Below are positions 21,721 to 30,936 of a DNA stretch of 35,562 nucleotides, piece after piece. This DNA is from Candidatus Nitrosopumilus sp. (GTDB taxonomy: Archaea > Thermoproteota > Nitrososphaeria > Nitrososphaerales > Nitrosopumilaceae): positions 1 through 35,562 of the forward strand of contig JAJCXK010000061.1 of the NCBI GenBank assembly GCA_029263475.1. Direction: 5' to 3'. Under the pieces are notes generated by a model, which saw only the letters and a program-made list of their open reading frames with translations, was not told where the DNA came from and made no database searches. The position numbers were made by a program, and so were the translations under genes. How positions within the stretch are numbered: position 1 is the stretch's first letter; every line of letters begins with the position of its first letter.

Positions 21721-23248
21721 TATTATCCAAAGGGATACTGAAATAAAAGATAGACCCATGACCTTCTTGACTATGTAGCCAAATCTTTCCCCCCAATCCT
21801 TCAATAATGCCCTTGCAGATAGTGAGACCAAGTCCCGAACCCCCATGCTTTCGCGTCATTGAAGTGTCTACCTGATAGAACTTTCTGAAAAGTTTACTCT
21901 GATGTTCATCTGAGATCCCAATTCCATTATCCTCGACAGAAAAAACGATGCAATTTTCATCTCTTTTTACATTAACTTTGATTTTTGGATCATTATTGGA
22001 AACAAAATCCAGGGAATTACGTATCAAATTTGAGAGGACCTGAACAATGCGATTCTCATCAGTGATGAGAGCCACATTATCATAGCCATATTCAATTTCC
22101 GTATTCTTAATCTGCGCTTCCACCTCGAAATCAATCTTTACTTTTTTCAAGATATTTTTTGTATTGGTTTCGTTGTGATTGTATTTAATCTTATTTAGCT
22201 CTAATTTTTGGACGTCAAGAAGATTACTAATTATGTTATTCAAAATGCTCGCGTTTTTGTCTATTACCATTACTGCATTTTTTTGTTTTTCAGTCAGGCT
22301 GCCAAGAATTTTTGGTTGTATTAATGCATAGCACCAGCCCTTAATTGGGGTCAAGGGAGTTCGAAGTTCGTGAGTGATCATAATCGAAAATTCATTCTTC
22401 TCTTTGTCTATCTTTTTTAGTTCAGTAACCAATTCAGATTTATTTTTGTAGTGTTGAACAATGGATGATGCAAGAGAAATGACAATTACAAGCATGCTGA
22501 TAATTTTTAGAATGTGAGCAACGTTGAATATAATATCAAAATCATAGGATGAGAAAAAGAATATGGAATTACCGAATATGTCAATAATTAACGCAATGAG
22601 TATGCCTTTGTAGAAATTATCGTCTATTGTGTATAGTTTTTTCTTGTAGTAATACAGCAATCCCAATCCAAAAATTAACGCAGCAGGAAATTCATACGGT
22701 CGGTTTGGCTCCATATTGGAACCTAAAAGCGGAAATGTAACAGATAGTGAGATGACTGCGACTGCGACTGCAAAAATAGAAAGAGAAGCGACATACAAAA
22801 AGACAGATTTTCGGGTTATCATGTCTTCCTTTCCCTCCATTTTCCTAGTTCCAAATTTCAAGATGGCAATCAAAATGACGATTCCCATCACCATTCTTCC
22901 GGCCACCCATGTTTGCGCCATGAAGTCGGCGGTTGTTGCAGCATACTCTATGCTCAGAATGGATATTATCGCATGAAGAACATCTATGAATCCAGCTGCA
23001 TGAAATCCAAGACCTATAAACAATGTGAACTTGTCATTAAACGCGTAGCCTCGAAGTATCGCATATGATGCAATGATGAATGAAGTGATTACAGAAATCA
23101 TCTCAAGATAAAAGTGATCAACAGGAGTAGATACAAAATTTCCATAGGATATCACAATAAATACGATTATTGACAGAGGAATAATCGGAATTAACGTGTA
23201 TTTGAGAAGGTGGAGACGCATATGGAGTTTTGAAGATTTTTGTTCCAT
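21701..23248 (-). CDS. MASE3-like membrane sensor histidine kinase
   Basis: 515 residues. Residues ~17-265 hold about eight membrane helices, with GLGFHAAGFIDVLHA and TWVAGRMV resembling the MASE3 sensor. After a linker comes the H-box ITHELRTPLTPIKGW (H293), N-box NLIRNSLDF (N407, N411), G1 VEDNGIGIS (D440) and G2 GGSGLGLTICKGI. It autophosphorylates on H293 and passes phosphate to an Asp of a receiver, most simply the one that follows. Its last 20 nt overlap the receiver gene. The signal is unknown. Confidence 0.88.
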   Translation of the reverse strand: MEQKSSKLHMRLHLLKYTLIPIIPLSIIVFIVISYGNFVSTPVDHFYLEMISVITSFIIASYAILRGYAFNDKFTLFIGLGFHAAGFIDVLHAIISILSIEYAATTADFMAQTWVAGRMVMGIVILIAILKFGTRKMEGKEDMITRKSVFLYVASLSIFAVAVAVISLSVTFPLLGSNMEPNRPYEFPAALIFGLGLLYYYKKKLYTIDDNFYKGILIALIIDIFGNSIFFFSSYDFDIIFNVAHILKIISMLVIVISLASSIVQHYKNKSELVTELKKIDKEKNEFSIMITHELRTPLTPIKGWCYALIQPKILGSLTEKQKNAVMVIDKNASILNNIISNLLDVQKLELNKIKYNHNETNTKNILKKVKIDFEVEAQIKNTEIEYGYDNVALITDENRIVQVLSNLIRNSLDFVSNNDPKIKVNVKRDENCIVFSVEDNGIGISDEHQSKLFRKFYQVDTSMTRKHGGSGLGLTICKGIIEGLGGKIWLHSQEGHGSIFYFSIPLDNSEHSSC

Positions 23249-23542
23249 TCCTAATCAATCATACCAATGAAAACAGAATTTCAAATTTTCCAAGCACTGG
23301 AATTGATTTTGTTGTTTAATCATAATCATATTTTGATCTAAAATTGATGAAAATCCCATACAATAATCGTCGAAATTGATACATGTCAAATATTTACAAA
23401 GTACGATACAAGCTCATTTGTTTTATAATTATGGGCAAGAGTTACACATGAAGCAATAATCTAGAATATGATGAGGCATAGTATGATCTTTTGGTCTTCT
23501 AAACGGTAAATATCTCAATCTTGGCTGTGTATCTAAATCGAG

Positions 23543-24700
23543 TTAACCGTACGTATTCATATAAAAATGATATATAATTCCCGCAGGACTGTTGTTATTG
23601 GATTTCAGGGCAGACAACAAGGCCTTTGTGGTAGATTCCAAATTATCCATCCCTTCATCAGCAAATGTTTGATTTGCCGGGGCCTGATCCGAAGTCTCGA
23701 TAGTAATCCAGGCAGGCTTGGTTATTTCTCTAGCATATTTGATAATAGGTGATACTCTAAATAAAATTGCGTCAACTGCATTAGCACCTCCCCACGCCGT
23801 CTGAATATCTACTCCATCTACAATGTCCAGGATATGCTGGTACGCAAACTTTTGCTTACCATCATACTCGATAGGTTGATCAGGATTGTCGACATCCACT
23901 CGCCCCCAATGCCACGAAATACTCGCATATAACAACAGTGGAGATGCAACTGACGTTGAAGGAATACGGATTATGCCGTCTTTAATCAAAAACTGAATAC
24001 ATTGAAGAAAAGATTTGTCATCAATGGTTCCGTCGGCCCACCATCCAGCATTGTTTTTGATCCATTGCGGAATTGAGGAGGATGTGGATGATTTTTTTTG
24101 CATCGACTCTACATGGATGATTTTTTCACGAATCAGATATTGAATCGTGTTGATAAATTCATCATCACCCGTGGCTCCTTGCGACCACCATTTTGCAATG
24201 TTTTTGACCCAAACTGGAATTGAGGAGGGAGATGTATATCCTACAAGATTTTTAGAAGTTGCAAAATATCCAATATCTTCCGGAGTTATCGGTTCATAAA
24301 AAAATTCATTTGAATGTGACATGGGTCCCAAATTCCAGGGTCCTTCATAGTTCATCCTAATCCCGTCAAACTTATTTTTATTATCCATGTTGTATTTTAT
24401 CACATCTGAAAAATGATGATTGTCAGTGTACAGAGCCTCAACCAAAACATCATGATCATGAGCGCTAGAGATCAAATTTTCAAGGAAATATCCAGACTGC
24501 AAACCTGAGCCCGCTTCAGAACCAGCAGTTTGTTTTTTTCCTGTTCCCCAATTGTCATAAAGTATCCTTTTGATTCCTTTATTTTTTGCAAAAGAGATCA
24601 GTGGTTCGATGTCGGATTCTGCAATAGGATAACCGTTTCGTCGTGGATCACGCCACAGGTATATTCCATGATCATCACCGGAATTTGCAATATTGGTCAT
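23543..24700 (-). CDS. TIM-barrel-like protein with two IPxWIKN-type repeats inserted
   Basis: 385 residues. Part 1 (1-155): GIYLWRDPRRNGYPIAESD, GIKRILYDNWG, DVLVEALYTDNHH, FDGIRMNYEG, strand-helix units as in a glycoside-hydrolase-like barrel. Residues ~160-250 are two ~45-residue repeats, IPVWVKNIAKWWSQG and IPQWIKNNAGWWADG, each ending in IQ.LI...II, a repeat common in exported thaumarchaeal proteins. Part 2 (~255-385) resumes with LLLYASISWHWGRV, AVDAILFRVSP and PAWITIETSDQ, continuing the barrel. No signal peptide is visible, so the usual extracellular setting of the repeat is unclear here. Substrate unknown. Confidence 0.7.
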   Translation of the reverse strand: MTNIANSGDDHGIYLWRDPRRNGYPIAESDIEPLISFAKNKGIKRILYDNWGTGKKQTAGSEAGSGLQSGYFLENLISSAHDHDVLVEALYTDNHHFSDVIKYNMDNKNKFDGIRMNYEGPWNLGPMSHSNEFFYEPITPEDIGYFATSKNLVGYTSPSSIPVWVKNIAKWWSQGATGDDEFINTIQYLIREKIIHVESMQKKSSTSSSIPQWIKNNAGWWADGTIDDKSFLQCIQFLIKDGIIRIPSTSVASPLLLYASISWHWGRVDVDNPDQPIEYDGKQKFAYQHILDIVDGVDIQTAWGGANAVDAILFRVSPIIKYAREITKPAWITIETSDQAPANQTFADEGMDNLESTTKALLSALKSNNNSPAGIIYHFYMNTYG

Positions 24701-24846
24701 ACTTGACAGTTTCTCTTGCAGACTAATAATTTATCTTAAGTATGTTAAAAGTGAGCATGATTTTGTAATCATGTTTGACAAAATACTCTAAATACATAGA
24801 TATAGAATGATTGAAAATTACTTTAATCATATCACTACAGCATAGA

Positions 24847-25074
24847 TCATTTATTGATTCCAGATTTGAGAAATTCAATGGTGCATTCTGCCAATTCTTT
24901 ACCAGAGTGTTTTTTTATATCATGTTTGCAATTTGGACAAATTCCAACATCATCTTCAAAAAAACCATTACCCACTTGCTTCATACAGCATTCCATTAAT
25001 CCCTCGGTCGAATGGGATTCCATTGCAAGTTTACACGTAGGACATTCTGTCAAATTAGTATACGTCCAAGACAT
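24847..25074 (-). CDS. Double zinc-finger small protein (75 aa)
   Basis: Two similar halves: ECPTCKLAMESHSTEGLMEC and ICPNCKHDIKKHSGKELAEC, each with C-x2-C, a His, and a Cys before a helix. This looks like an internal duplication of one zinc motif. It is divergent from the gene at 25118, with 43 nt between the starts. Confidence 0.75.
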   Translation of the reverse strand: MSWTYTNLTECPTCKLAMESHSTEGLMECCMKQVGNGFFEDDVGICPNCKHDIKKHSGKELAECTIEFLKSGINK

Positions 25075-25117
25075 TCAATCTGTAATAAATTATATTTGCT
25101 TTTTCACACATGTCAAC

Positions 25118-25372
25118 ATGAATTCAACCGTAAAATTTCAAAATAAACTGCGTTGTATTTGCAATGAACGAGTAATTTTTAATGTTGTTGAAAATGTCGG
25201 ATGTGATTGGGGTATTCACGTTTTAATTCAGTGTCCAAGATGTGAGGAATTATTCTCTACTGACAGAAAATGCCCAGCATTTGAGGATGTTTTAAAATTA
25301 TCATTTAACAACCCGTCGCTATACTCAAAGGAAGAAAAATCTGAATATCGGTTAAATTCTCATCCGTGTTAA
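25118..25372 (+). CDS. Small zinc protein (84 aa)
   Basis: The frame is open far upstream, but a TATA-like AAATTATATTTG (25086-25097) is ~27 nt before the ATG at 25118, and the upstream part is antisense to the gene at 24847. Cys pairs CICNERVIF and QCPRCEELF with two more Cys downstream suggest a zinc site. Role unknown. Confidence 0.65.
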   Translation: MNSTVKFQNKLRCICNERVIFNVVENVGCDWGIHVLIQCPRCEELFSTDRKCPAFEDVLKLSFNNPSLYSKEEKSEYRLNSHPC

Positions 25373-25584
25373 AATTTCCAATCACAAAATAGTTTAAATT
25401 TCACAGCAACTAGAAGATAAAAATTTGTGAGCAGACATTTCAACAGAATAAATTTTTATAAAATTAGCATCCATCATAGTAGATATTCACCAGAGACACA
25501 CGTACATAGTTTGAGTAACGTAAACAGAATTAAACAATTGAATTTCTCAGAGGGTTAGGCGTTAACTCTAAGAATAATTTTGAA
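25373..25584. other. Intergenic region
   Basis: AT-rich with no convincing gene, repeat or RNA. Confidence 0.4.
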
Positions 25585-25662
25585 TCATCCAAACAACAAA
25601 ATAAATCCCACAGCCAATGCAGCAATCGAGATTCCCATTGAAACATAAAATTTCTTTATCAT
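25585..25662 (-). CDS. Single-helix membrane microprotein (25 aa)
   Basis: MIKKFYVSMGISIAALAVGF and a short hydrophobic end. A basic start followed by one membrane helix. It shares VS.GI..AA with the ORF at 11477-11548, so the pair may be one family. Confidence 0.5.
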   Translation of the reverse strand: MIKKFYVSMGISIAALAVGFILLFG

Positions 25663-25871
25663 CAATGTATAACCGAATTAACTGAAATTAATAGTTTAGA
25701 CTTAAAAAAGCAAGTAAACTTGATATCTTTTTTCATCGACCCTTTGGGGGTTACAGTTCAGATATCAAATTCACAATCATCTTGCCTTGAATATTTGTAT
25801 CACTCGATATTTTCAAAAAGTCTTAAAATAAAACACGTCTTGAATTTTGATCAAAAAGGGTTGAAAAAACA

Positions 25872-26043
25872 ATGCTCTTTACAACTTTTCATAAGTTTGA
25901 GCCTGAAATTGTATTTTTTAAAGGTCAATTCGCAAATTGCATGAATAGACTTCATTGATTTCAAATTTGACAATAATGTCAATGGCATTAGTATGATCAT
26001 CGGGTTTACAGAATTCAGAACATATCTGAAAAAATCCAAGTGA
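25872..26043 (+). pseudogene. Possible small gene with a frameshift
   Basis: ATG frame of 28 codons (LFTTFHKFEPEIVFFKGQF) ends at 25958. A second frame, open from about 25950 to 26043 without ATG, continues with DFKFDNNVNGISMIIGFTEF. Joining them needs a +1 shift near 25945-25955. It directly precedes the gene at 26048. Confidence 0.3.
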
Positions 26044-26047
26044 TTTT

Positions 26048-26635
26048 GTGAAATTTGAAATACAAAACAATGATTTTATTCCCCTGACAAAAATCAACCG
26101 TATGGGCGAGAACTTGACCATAGAATGGAAGCCAGATTTCAATATCAGGTGGTCAGATTTTGAAGCAGAATCCAACCCAGCAGCATACGAGGATTCGCAC
26201 AGCACAATAAAATACAGGTTCACATGGACTGTTAATTCAGACATCATTGAAGAAAAAATTGTATTTTTCATTGAGGATATTCATCTTATTGTGGAATTTC
26301 ATCCTCGCTTATCATGGGTTAGAAGTTCAGAATCAAGTGACCGTTTACTTAAACACGAGCAAGGGAATTTTGATCTAGCTGAATTGGTTAAACGTGAAAA
26401 TATTAAAAAATTGCAAGACATGTTTTACTCCAAACATTTTCCCACCAGAGGACAAAATGTAGAGCAGCAAAAACAGTTTGCAAAAGAAGACTCCGGAAAA
26501 ATGATTGTAGAGGAAGTAAATAATTTGCAACAATTGTATGATGGAAAAAGTTTAAAATATCAGAACGAAACAAATTGTGGGCAAAATGAGTCAATACAGT
26601 CAAAATATGATTTAGTTTTTGAACAACTTAGATAG
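26048..26635 (+). CDS. Hypothetical protein (195 aa)
   Basis: GTG start. The first ~90 residues are rich in strands (NLTIEWKPDFNIRWSDFEAE, YRFTWTVNSDIIEEKIVFFI, HLIVEFHPRLSW); the C-terminal half is helical and charged (ELVKRENIKKLQDMF, EEVNNLQQLYDGK). No membrane segment or known motif. The stop of the preceding fragment is 4 nt before its start. Confidence 0.65.
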   Translation: MKFEIQNNDFIPLTKINRMGENLTIEWKPDFNIRWSDFEAESNPAAYEDSHSTIKYRFTWTVNSDIIEEKIVFFIEDIHLIVEFHPRLSWVRSSESSDRLLKHEQGNFDLAELVKRENIKKLQDMFYSKHFPTRGQNVEQQKQFAKEDSGKMIVEEVNNLQQLYDGKSLKYQNETNCGQNESIQSKYDLVFEQLR

Positions 26636-26807
26636 ACACTTTTTCCACGATATTTTTAATCAGATTATCATTTATCAGCAATATCAATAAAGGTAGATTA
26701 TTTTAAATTGAAACAAACGGATTCATACCCCATTACAAGTATACAAAAAAGATCAGAGGCATCAGATTATTTACAGAATAGTTTTTTCGTATTTGAGGTG
26801 CAAATTC

Positions 26808-27080
26808 TCAGGTCCTGTTTTCAATTATTTTGTTTTCAGGAATTGAGCTTACATAATTTACCAAACTCCTATAATACTTTAAATGGAAATTTAAGTCTCT
26901 GATTTCGGTCTGCTTTAATTCTTCTAGTTCAGGACCAAAGTCACTTTTGTTAGATTCTATGTCATTCAATGTACGGTCATTTACTTCAATCATATGAAAG
27001 AGACTCTGAAGTACTTCTCTTTTTGTGAGAGTTCTATCACATGACTTTTTTAGCAATACTTCAACCCAATCCACATTCAC
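26808..27080 (-). CDS. Hypothetical helical protein (90 aa)
   Basis: The frame opens at 27104, but a TATA-like sequence (GAATATAAC on this strand, 27093-27101) lies within it, so a GTG at 27080 or 27074 (VDWVEVLL) is preferred. Mostly helical and charged: REVLQSLFHMIEVNDRTLND, ELEELKQTEIRDLNFHLKYY. No known family. Confidence 0.6.
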   Translation of the reverse strand: MNVDWVEVLLKKSCDRTLTKREVLQSLFHMIEVNDRTLNDIESNKSDFGPELEELKQTEIRDLNFHLKYYRSLVNYVSSIPENKIIENRT

Positions 27081-27160
27081 TATCAACAAAAATGTTATAT
27101 TCACACCTGAATTTGAAAATTTTGACTTTCACGCTATTTTTGTTAATCAATATAAAAATA

Positions 27161-27292
27161 CTATTTTTTCTTCGACTGTTTTTTTCTATTCATAATTTCC
27201 TTATTCCTATCAACATCAGAATGAACCTCCACATGTTGATACAAATCTTCTTTCGAATCAAATAATTGCTCGCAATAATAGCACTGATGCAT
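27161..27292 (-). CDS. C2H2 zinc-finger microprotein (43 aa)
   Basis: HQCYYCEQLFDSKEDLYQHV and then EVH give a classical C-x2-C-x12-H-x4-H finger with the central Phe and Leu in their usual places. A strongly basic tail (MNRKKQSKKK) follows. DNA or RNA binding is likely. Confidence 0.7.
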   Translation of the reverse strand: MHQCYYCEQLFDSKEDLYQHVEVHSDVDRNKEIMNRKKQSKKK

Positions 27293-27473
27293 ATCTAAAT
27301 CACACACATCTATGTTAAATCAGTTTTCTCATATTTTGTAAAATTTATACCTAAAAAGTACAATTTTTTAATTTTCCAATCCAGTGAGACATTCAGGATT
27401 TCTAAAATCCAAAGATATGAAATCTAAACAATCGGAATTTAACAAAATAAAATGAGGAATAATCCAAGTATGA

Positions 27474-27722
27474 TTATTGCTCACTTTCAAATTTTTCCCT
27501 AATCTCTGCAGCTCTTTCTGCAAATGGATCTTCGTGCCACTTTTCTTTATTTAGATCAGCTCCCAATGTGCCAGTTTTTGGCAATAACCCCTGTTCTGCT
27601 GCTTGTGACAAGACGGCATCATCCGAGACATAATTTTTTTGGTTTTCAGTACCATAAGCGATTGCCCCAGCCATAGCTACTACGCCCACAACAATTCCCA
27701 TGATAACTAATGTATTTGACAT
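27474..27722 (-). CDS. Membrane-anchored small protein (82 aa)
   Basis: One N-terminal membrane helix (TLVIMGIVVGVVAMAGAIAY), then a charged soluble tail ending in a helix (DPFAERAAEIREKFESEQ). An AT-rich promoter region precedes the ATG. Function unknown; it could anchor or regulate a membrane complex. Confidence 0.65.
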   Translation of the reverse strand: MSNTLVIMGIVVGVVAMAGAIAYGTENQKNYVSDDAVLSQAAEQGLLPKTGTLGADLNKEKWHEDPFAERAAEIREKFESEQ

Positions 27723-27784
27723 GTAGAAACTAGTGTTTTTTTGTATTAATCACGTAGGTTTGCAATGCCATGCTTTGCAGATAT

Positions 27785-28102
27785 TTAGCTTGTCTCTAAC
27801 TCAATCTTAGAATTACACTTTGGAGTTTGTCCAGTCTCATTTTTGTAATCGTCAATCAGTTGCAATTGCATCTCAACAGGATTTTCAGCGAAAACTCTCT
27901 GATAAAATGAAGTTTTTTGTTTGCATTCGTTTCCTTCAAATTCTGTATCAACATACGTTTCAAATGTCTTTTCAAGACTGTTTGTTTCTCCAATGTATAT
28001 TGGATCTCTATTCCTATTATAGAGCACATAGACCCCGGAGTTGGGTTTTACAAATTTTGCACTCTCAACCCAAACGCGCATCTTGTCAGCAAGTAGTTCC
28101 AT
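27785..28102 (-). CDS. Single-domain GIY-YIG protein
   Basis: 105 residues. SGVYVLYNRNRDPIYIGETN carries the GVY and YIG elements of GIY-YIG nucleases with normal spacing. The Arg usually found on the following helix is not evident (SLEKTFETYV), so catalytic activity is doubtful. A Glu-containing C-terminal half is present. Stand-alone GIY-YIG proteins of this size (UPF0213-like) have ill-defined roles in DNA processing. No restriction or transposon partner lies nearby. Confidence 0.75.
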   Translation of the reverse strand: MELLADKMRVWVESAKFVKPNSGVYVLYNRNRDPIYIGETNSLEKTFETYVDTEFEGNECKQKTSFYQRVFAENPVEMQLQLIDDYKNETGQTPKCNSKIELETS

Positions 28103-28359
28103 ATTAGTTCCTAATTTTACTAGATATTAAACGTGAAGACTGAAATGCATCTTAGCCACCATACTTAAGAAGATTACATGGTGCTTGAAGCAAACTAGAA
28201 TGAACTACACAGTAACATCATGAATTGTCAATAATCAAACTAAAGAATATACATCTACTCACAAAGTATTTCAAACATCACACAATGAAAACTATATTAC
28301 GATTCATCTGTATACAGCGAAGAAATTATTTTTAATAGACATGTTTTAATTTAAGCAGA

Positions 28360-28596
28360 GTGGATTTCATTAAAAAGAAGGTAAGGCAATTTCAAGAAAA
28401 AAAATTAGAGGAAATACTTGAAAAAATTCAGTTTCATGAACACATGAAAAATCAACTAGAGGCAAAAAGTGATGCAATGTTTAATGACGATACGGGTAAG
28501 ATCAAAGAGGAGATATCATTCAACAAAAAAATGATCGAAATATGGCAAAGAAATGAAGATAAGCTTAGAAAACAGATGAGTGAGATGGAAAATTAG
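28360..28596 (+). CDS. Coiled-coil small protein (78 aa)
   Basis: GTG start. Almost entirely charged helix with heptad spacing: KKKVRQFQEKKLEEILEKIQ, then EEISFNKKMIEIWQRNEDKL. Probably dimeric. No partner can be deduced. Confidence 0.6.
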   Translation: MDFIKKKVRQFQEKKLEEILEKIQFHEHMKNQLEAKSDAMFNDDTGKIKEEISFNKKMIEIWQRNEDKLRKQMSEMEN

Positions 28597-28621
28597 AGGA
28601 AATCTTCATCAGGATATTGGA

Positions 28622-28708
28622 ATGATTGTCTTGTTCGCACGTGACAAAGGAGGTTTTGACGGGACATATTTCCAACCAGATAATCATAGTAAAGTTACTA
28701 AACAATGA
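28622..28708 (+). CDS. Possible microprotein (28 aa)
   Basis: ATG frame MIVLFARDKGGFDGTYFQPD plus eight residues has coding-like composition 25 nt after the coiled-coil gene. There is no other support. Confidence 0.3.
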   Translation: MIVLFARDKGGFDGTYFQPDNHSKVTKQ

Positions 28709-29240
28709 ATTTCAAGAATAATTTCAACAAATCATTTCATTTAGATTGAAAGAATGATACTAGCTTTGATGATATGGCCGTATGTAATTCAAAGATGTTA
28801 TAATTAATTTCAGAATATTTTTCAACATACTTTTACATTTTAAAATGTCGTATTTTTTATGAATTAGTAAAATATGTCAAGTAAATAGACTAGACTATCC
28901 AAAGTATCTCTAGTAGAATTTATTTGTATAATATCCAATTGTATCTTCAACTTGTTTTCATAATCATCAGATCTTAAAATCAAATATTCATGGAATATTA
29001 CCATCAGCATGATAATAGCAATCAAAAATTATTTAGCGTACGCCGAATCAAAAACTAAGTTTTTTGCACATGCACACGTTCCAATCATTGTAGCATGTAA
29101 GTTCTACATGGTACACAAAAATATTTTTGTAAAATTTTGCGAAATCAAAAAAAAAATAAATTTCTTTATAAAATGAGATTTTGAGTACAGGTATGTTAAA
29201 AGAACCTCCATACTTTTAATATTGAAAACAAAGAGGTGAA
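28709..29240. other. Intergenic region, very AT-rich
   Basis: No gene seen. The last 40 nt contain a TATA-like ACTTTTAATA (29211-29220) at the right distance for the non-ATG start of the helicase. Confidence 0.5.
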
Positions 29241-29243
29241 ATT

Positions 29244-30923
29244 CTGTCCCTTTTAGAAAATTTTCCTGATCAATTCACTCCCAGAGAGGTACAGAAGGAG
29301 ATAATCTCCGAAATTGAGGATAAGATGAAATCAGGATATAAAAAAATCATATTGTGCGCCCCCACAGGAGTAGGGAAATCCCTCGTAGGTGCAACGATTT
29401 CAAATTACTTTGACAGTTCATTTACAGTCACGGCATCCAAACATCTTCAGGATCAGTATATCAAGGACATACCATTCCTAAAACCCGTCAAAGGAAAACA
29501 AAACTTCCCATGTCTCAAGTTAATGTCTGCCGAGAAGGTGGATAATTCACGAAGGGCGATGAGATGGGGCCTGTCATGTGACAAAGGACAATGTCAAGAA
29601 AGAATATCCAAAAACGGAAAAGAAGTCGTAGAGGTTTGCAAGTTCAAGCCCACGATCAAACAGGTTGAAGATAATACCACAGATTCACAATCTTGCCACT
29701 ATTACATGCAAAAATACGAGGCACTTGTTTCAAAGCATTCGTTATGGAACTACCATGCATTTTTCACAATAATGAAATTCAACAAAAAGCTCTTTGAAGA
29801 GTATCTGGACAGAAAGGTTACGATATTTGACGAGGCACACAAAATCGAGGATCAGATAATTCAATTCGTAGGATTTGATATTTTTAGCGGTCAGGTCGAC
29901 GAGTGTAATCTCAATTCAGAAAAATACAACTTTACGGATTTGGATTCCATGATCCAACTAACTGACGACATGGCATATTCATACGCAAAACAAATCAAAG
30001 ATATCAAAGAGAGTGCCGCATTTCAAAACAATCCAGATTACGAGTTGATTACAGGATTAGAAAGACGATACGACAGATCCAAGCAAGCAGGAATAGACAT
30101 CATGTCTGATAAGAATAACTTTGTCGTAAATGATCCCCTCAAAGACTTGAACGGTAATTTTAGAACCATATCAGTCAAGCCCATAGATGTTTCAAAGTTT
30201 GCAAATTCTTTTTTTGAAACAGAATATCAAATATTCATGTCCGCAACAATTGACAAGCTAACTTTTTGTGAGAATATGGGGTTACGAAAAGATGATGTGG
30301 CGTTTGTTGACACGATGAAATCCCCATTTCCCATCCAAAACAGAACCATCGATCTTCTAAACATCAGACGGCTTAGCTATGGATCTACCGAAGAAGACGA
30401 GATTGAAGTAATCAAAGTGATCAATAGAATCATGAATGAGCATTCAGGTGAACGTGGATTGATTTTAACTTCATCCATTCCAAGATGTCGAAAAATCATA
30501 CAGTATCTATCCCCCAAAAACACACAAAGAATCAGACTCTGTCACAGTAAAAACGAGGATGGAAAAACCCAGGACGACGTCATTACTGAGCATGCAGGTG
30601 ATCCCACTGGTGTTTTATTGTCTTCTTCTCTTTGGGAAGGTGTTGACCTGAAAGATGATCTGTCCAGATTTCAAATAATTGCAAAGGTACCATATCCAAA
30701 CTATACAGAAAAGAGAACAAAAGCCAAAATGAGCAAGTTTCCCACATGGTATACATCTCAAACACTGACCAAATTGCTGCAAGGATTTGGACGTTCTATT
30801 AGGAGTGATGAGGATTGGGCCAAAACGTATGTTTTAGACACAGCTGCAAACAACGTATTCTTTAAGGCCCAACAAATGATCCCAAAGGCATACTATGATG
30901 TTTTAGGAATGGAAGATCAGTAA
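29244..30923 (+). CDS. XPD/DinG-like Fe-S DNA helicase
   Basis: Superfamily 2 helicase related to XPD/Rad3 and DinG, which unwind DNA 5'-3'. The first ATG (29325) lies just before Walker A, but the frame continues 27 codons upstream with LLENFPDQFTPREVQKEI, the Q-motif-like start of this family. The start is therefore a CTG (29244) or ATT (29241), supported by the TATA-like element near 29215. Numbering from the ATG: Walker A APTGVGKS (12-19), a Fe-S-type Cys set (C63, C85, C90, C105, C124), DEAH (169-172), SATID, SSSLWEGVD and the arginine-finger motif QGFGRSIRSDED. All core motifs are intact. Convergent with the gene at 30937. Confidence 0.85.
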   Translation: MSLLENFPDQFTPREVQKEIISEIEDKMKSGYKKIILCAPTGVGKSLVGATISNYFDSSFTVTASKHLQDQYIKDIPFLKPVKGKQNFPCLKLMSAEKVDNSRRAMRWGLSCDKGQCQERISKNGKEVVEVCKFKPTIKQVEDNTTDSQSCHYYMQKYEALVSKHSLWNYHAFFTIMKFNKKLFEEYLDRKVTIFDEAHKIEDQIIQFVGFDIFSGQVDECNLNSEKYNFTDLDSMIQLTDDMAYSYAKQIKDIKESAAFQNNPDYELITGLERRYDRSKQAGIDIMSDKNNFVVNDPLKDLNGNFRTISVKPIDVSKFANSFFETEYQIFMSATIDKLTFCENMGLRKDDVAFVDTMKSPFPIQNRTIDLLNIRRLSYGSTEEDEIEVIKVINRIMNEHSGERGLILTSSIPRCRKIIQYLSPKNTQRIRLCHSKNEDGKTQDDVITEHAGDPTGVLLSSSLWEGVDLKDDLSRFQIIAKVPYPNYTEKRTKAKMSKFPTWYTSQTLTKLLQGFGRSIRSDEDWAKTYVLDTAANNVFFKAQQMIPKAYYDVLGMEDQ

Positions 30924-30936
30924 GTTTCGGAAAAAG

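Noticed and set aside
21721..21846. 42-codon N-terminal extension of the receiver gene
   Set aside because: It is an out-of-frame reading of the kinase G2 region; the GTG at 21720 sits exactly before the receiver domain.
24854..25117. N-terminal extension of the gene at 25118
   Set aside because: It is antisense to a clear zinc protein, and the TATA element supports the downstream ATG.
26708..26902. 64-codon plus-strand ORF from TTG
   Set aside because: The N-terminal half looks coding, but the C-terminal half is antisense to the gene at 26808 and there is no promoter at the right distance.
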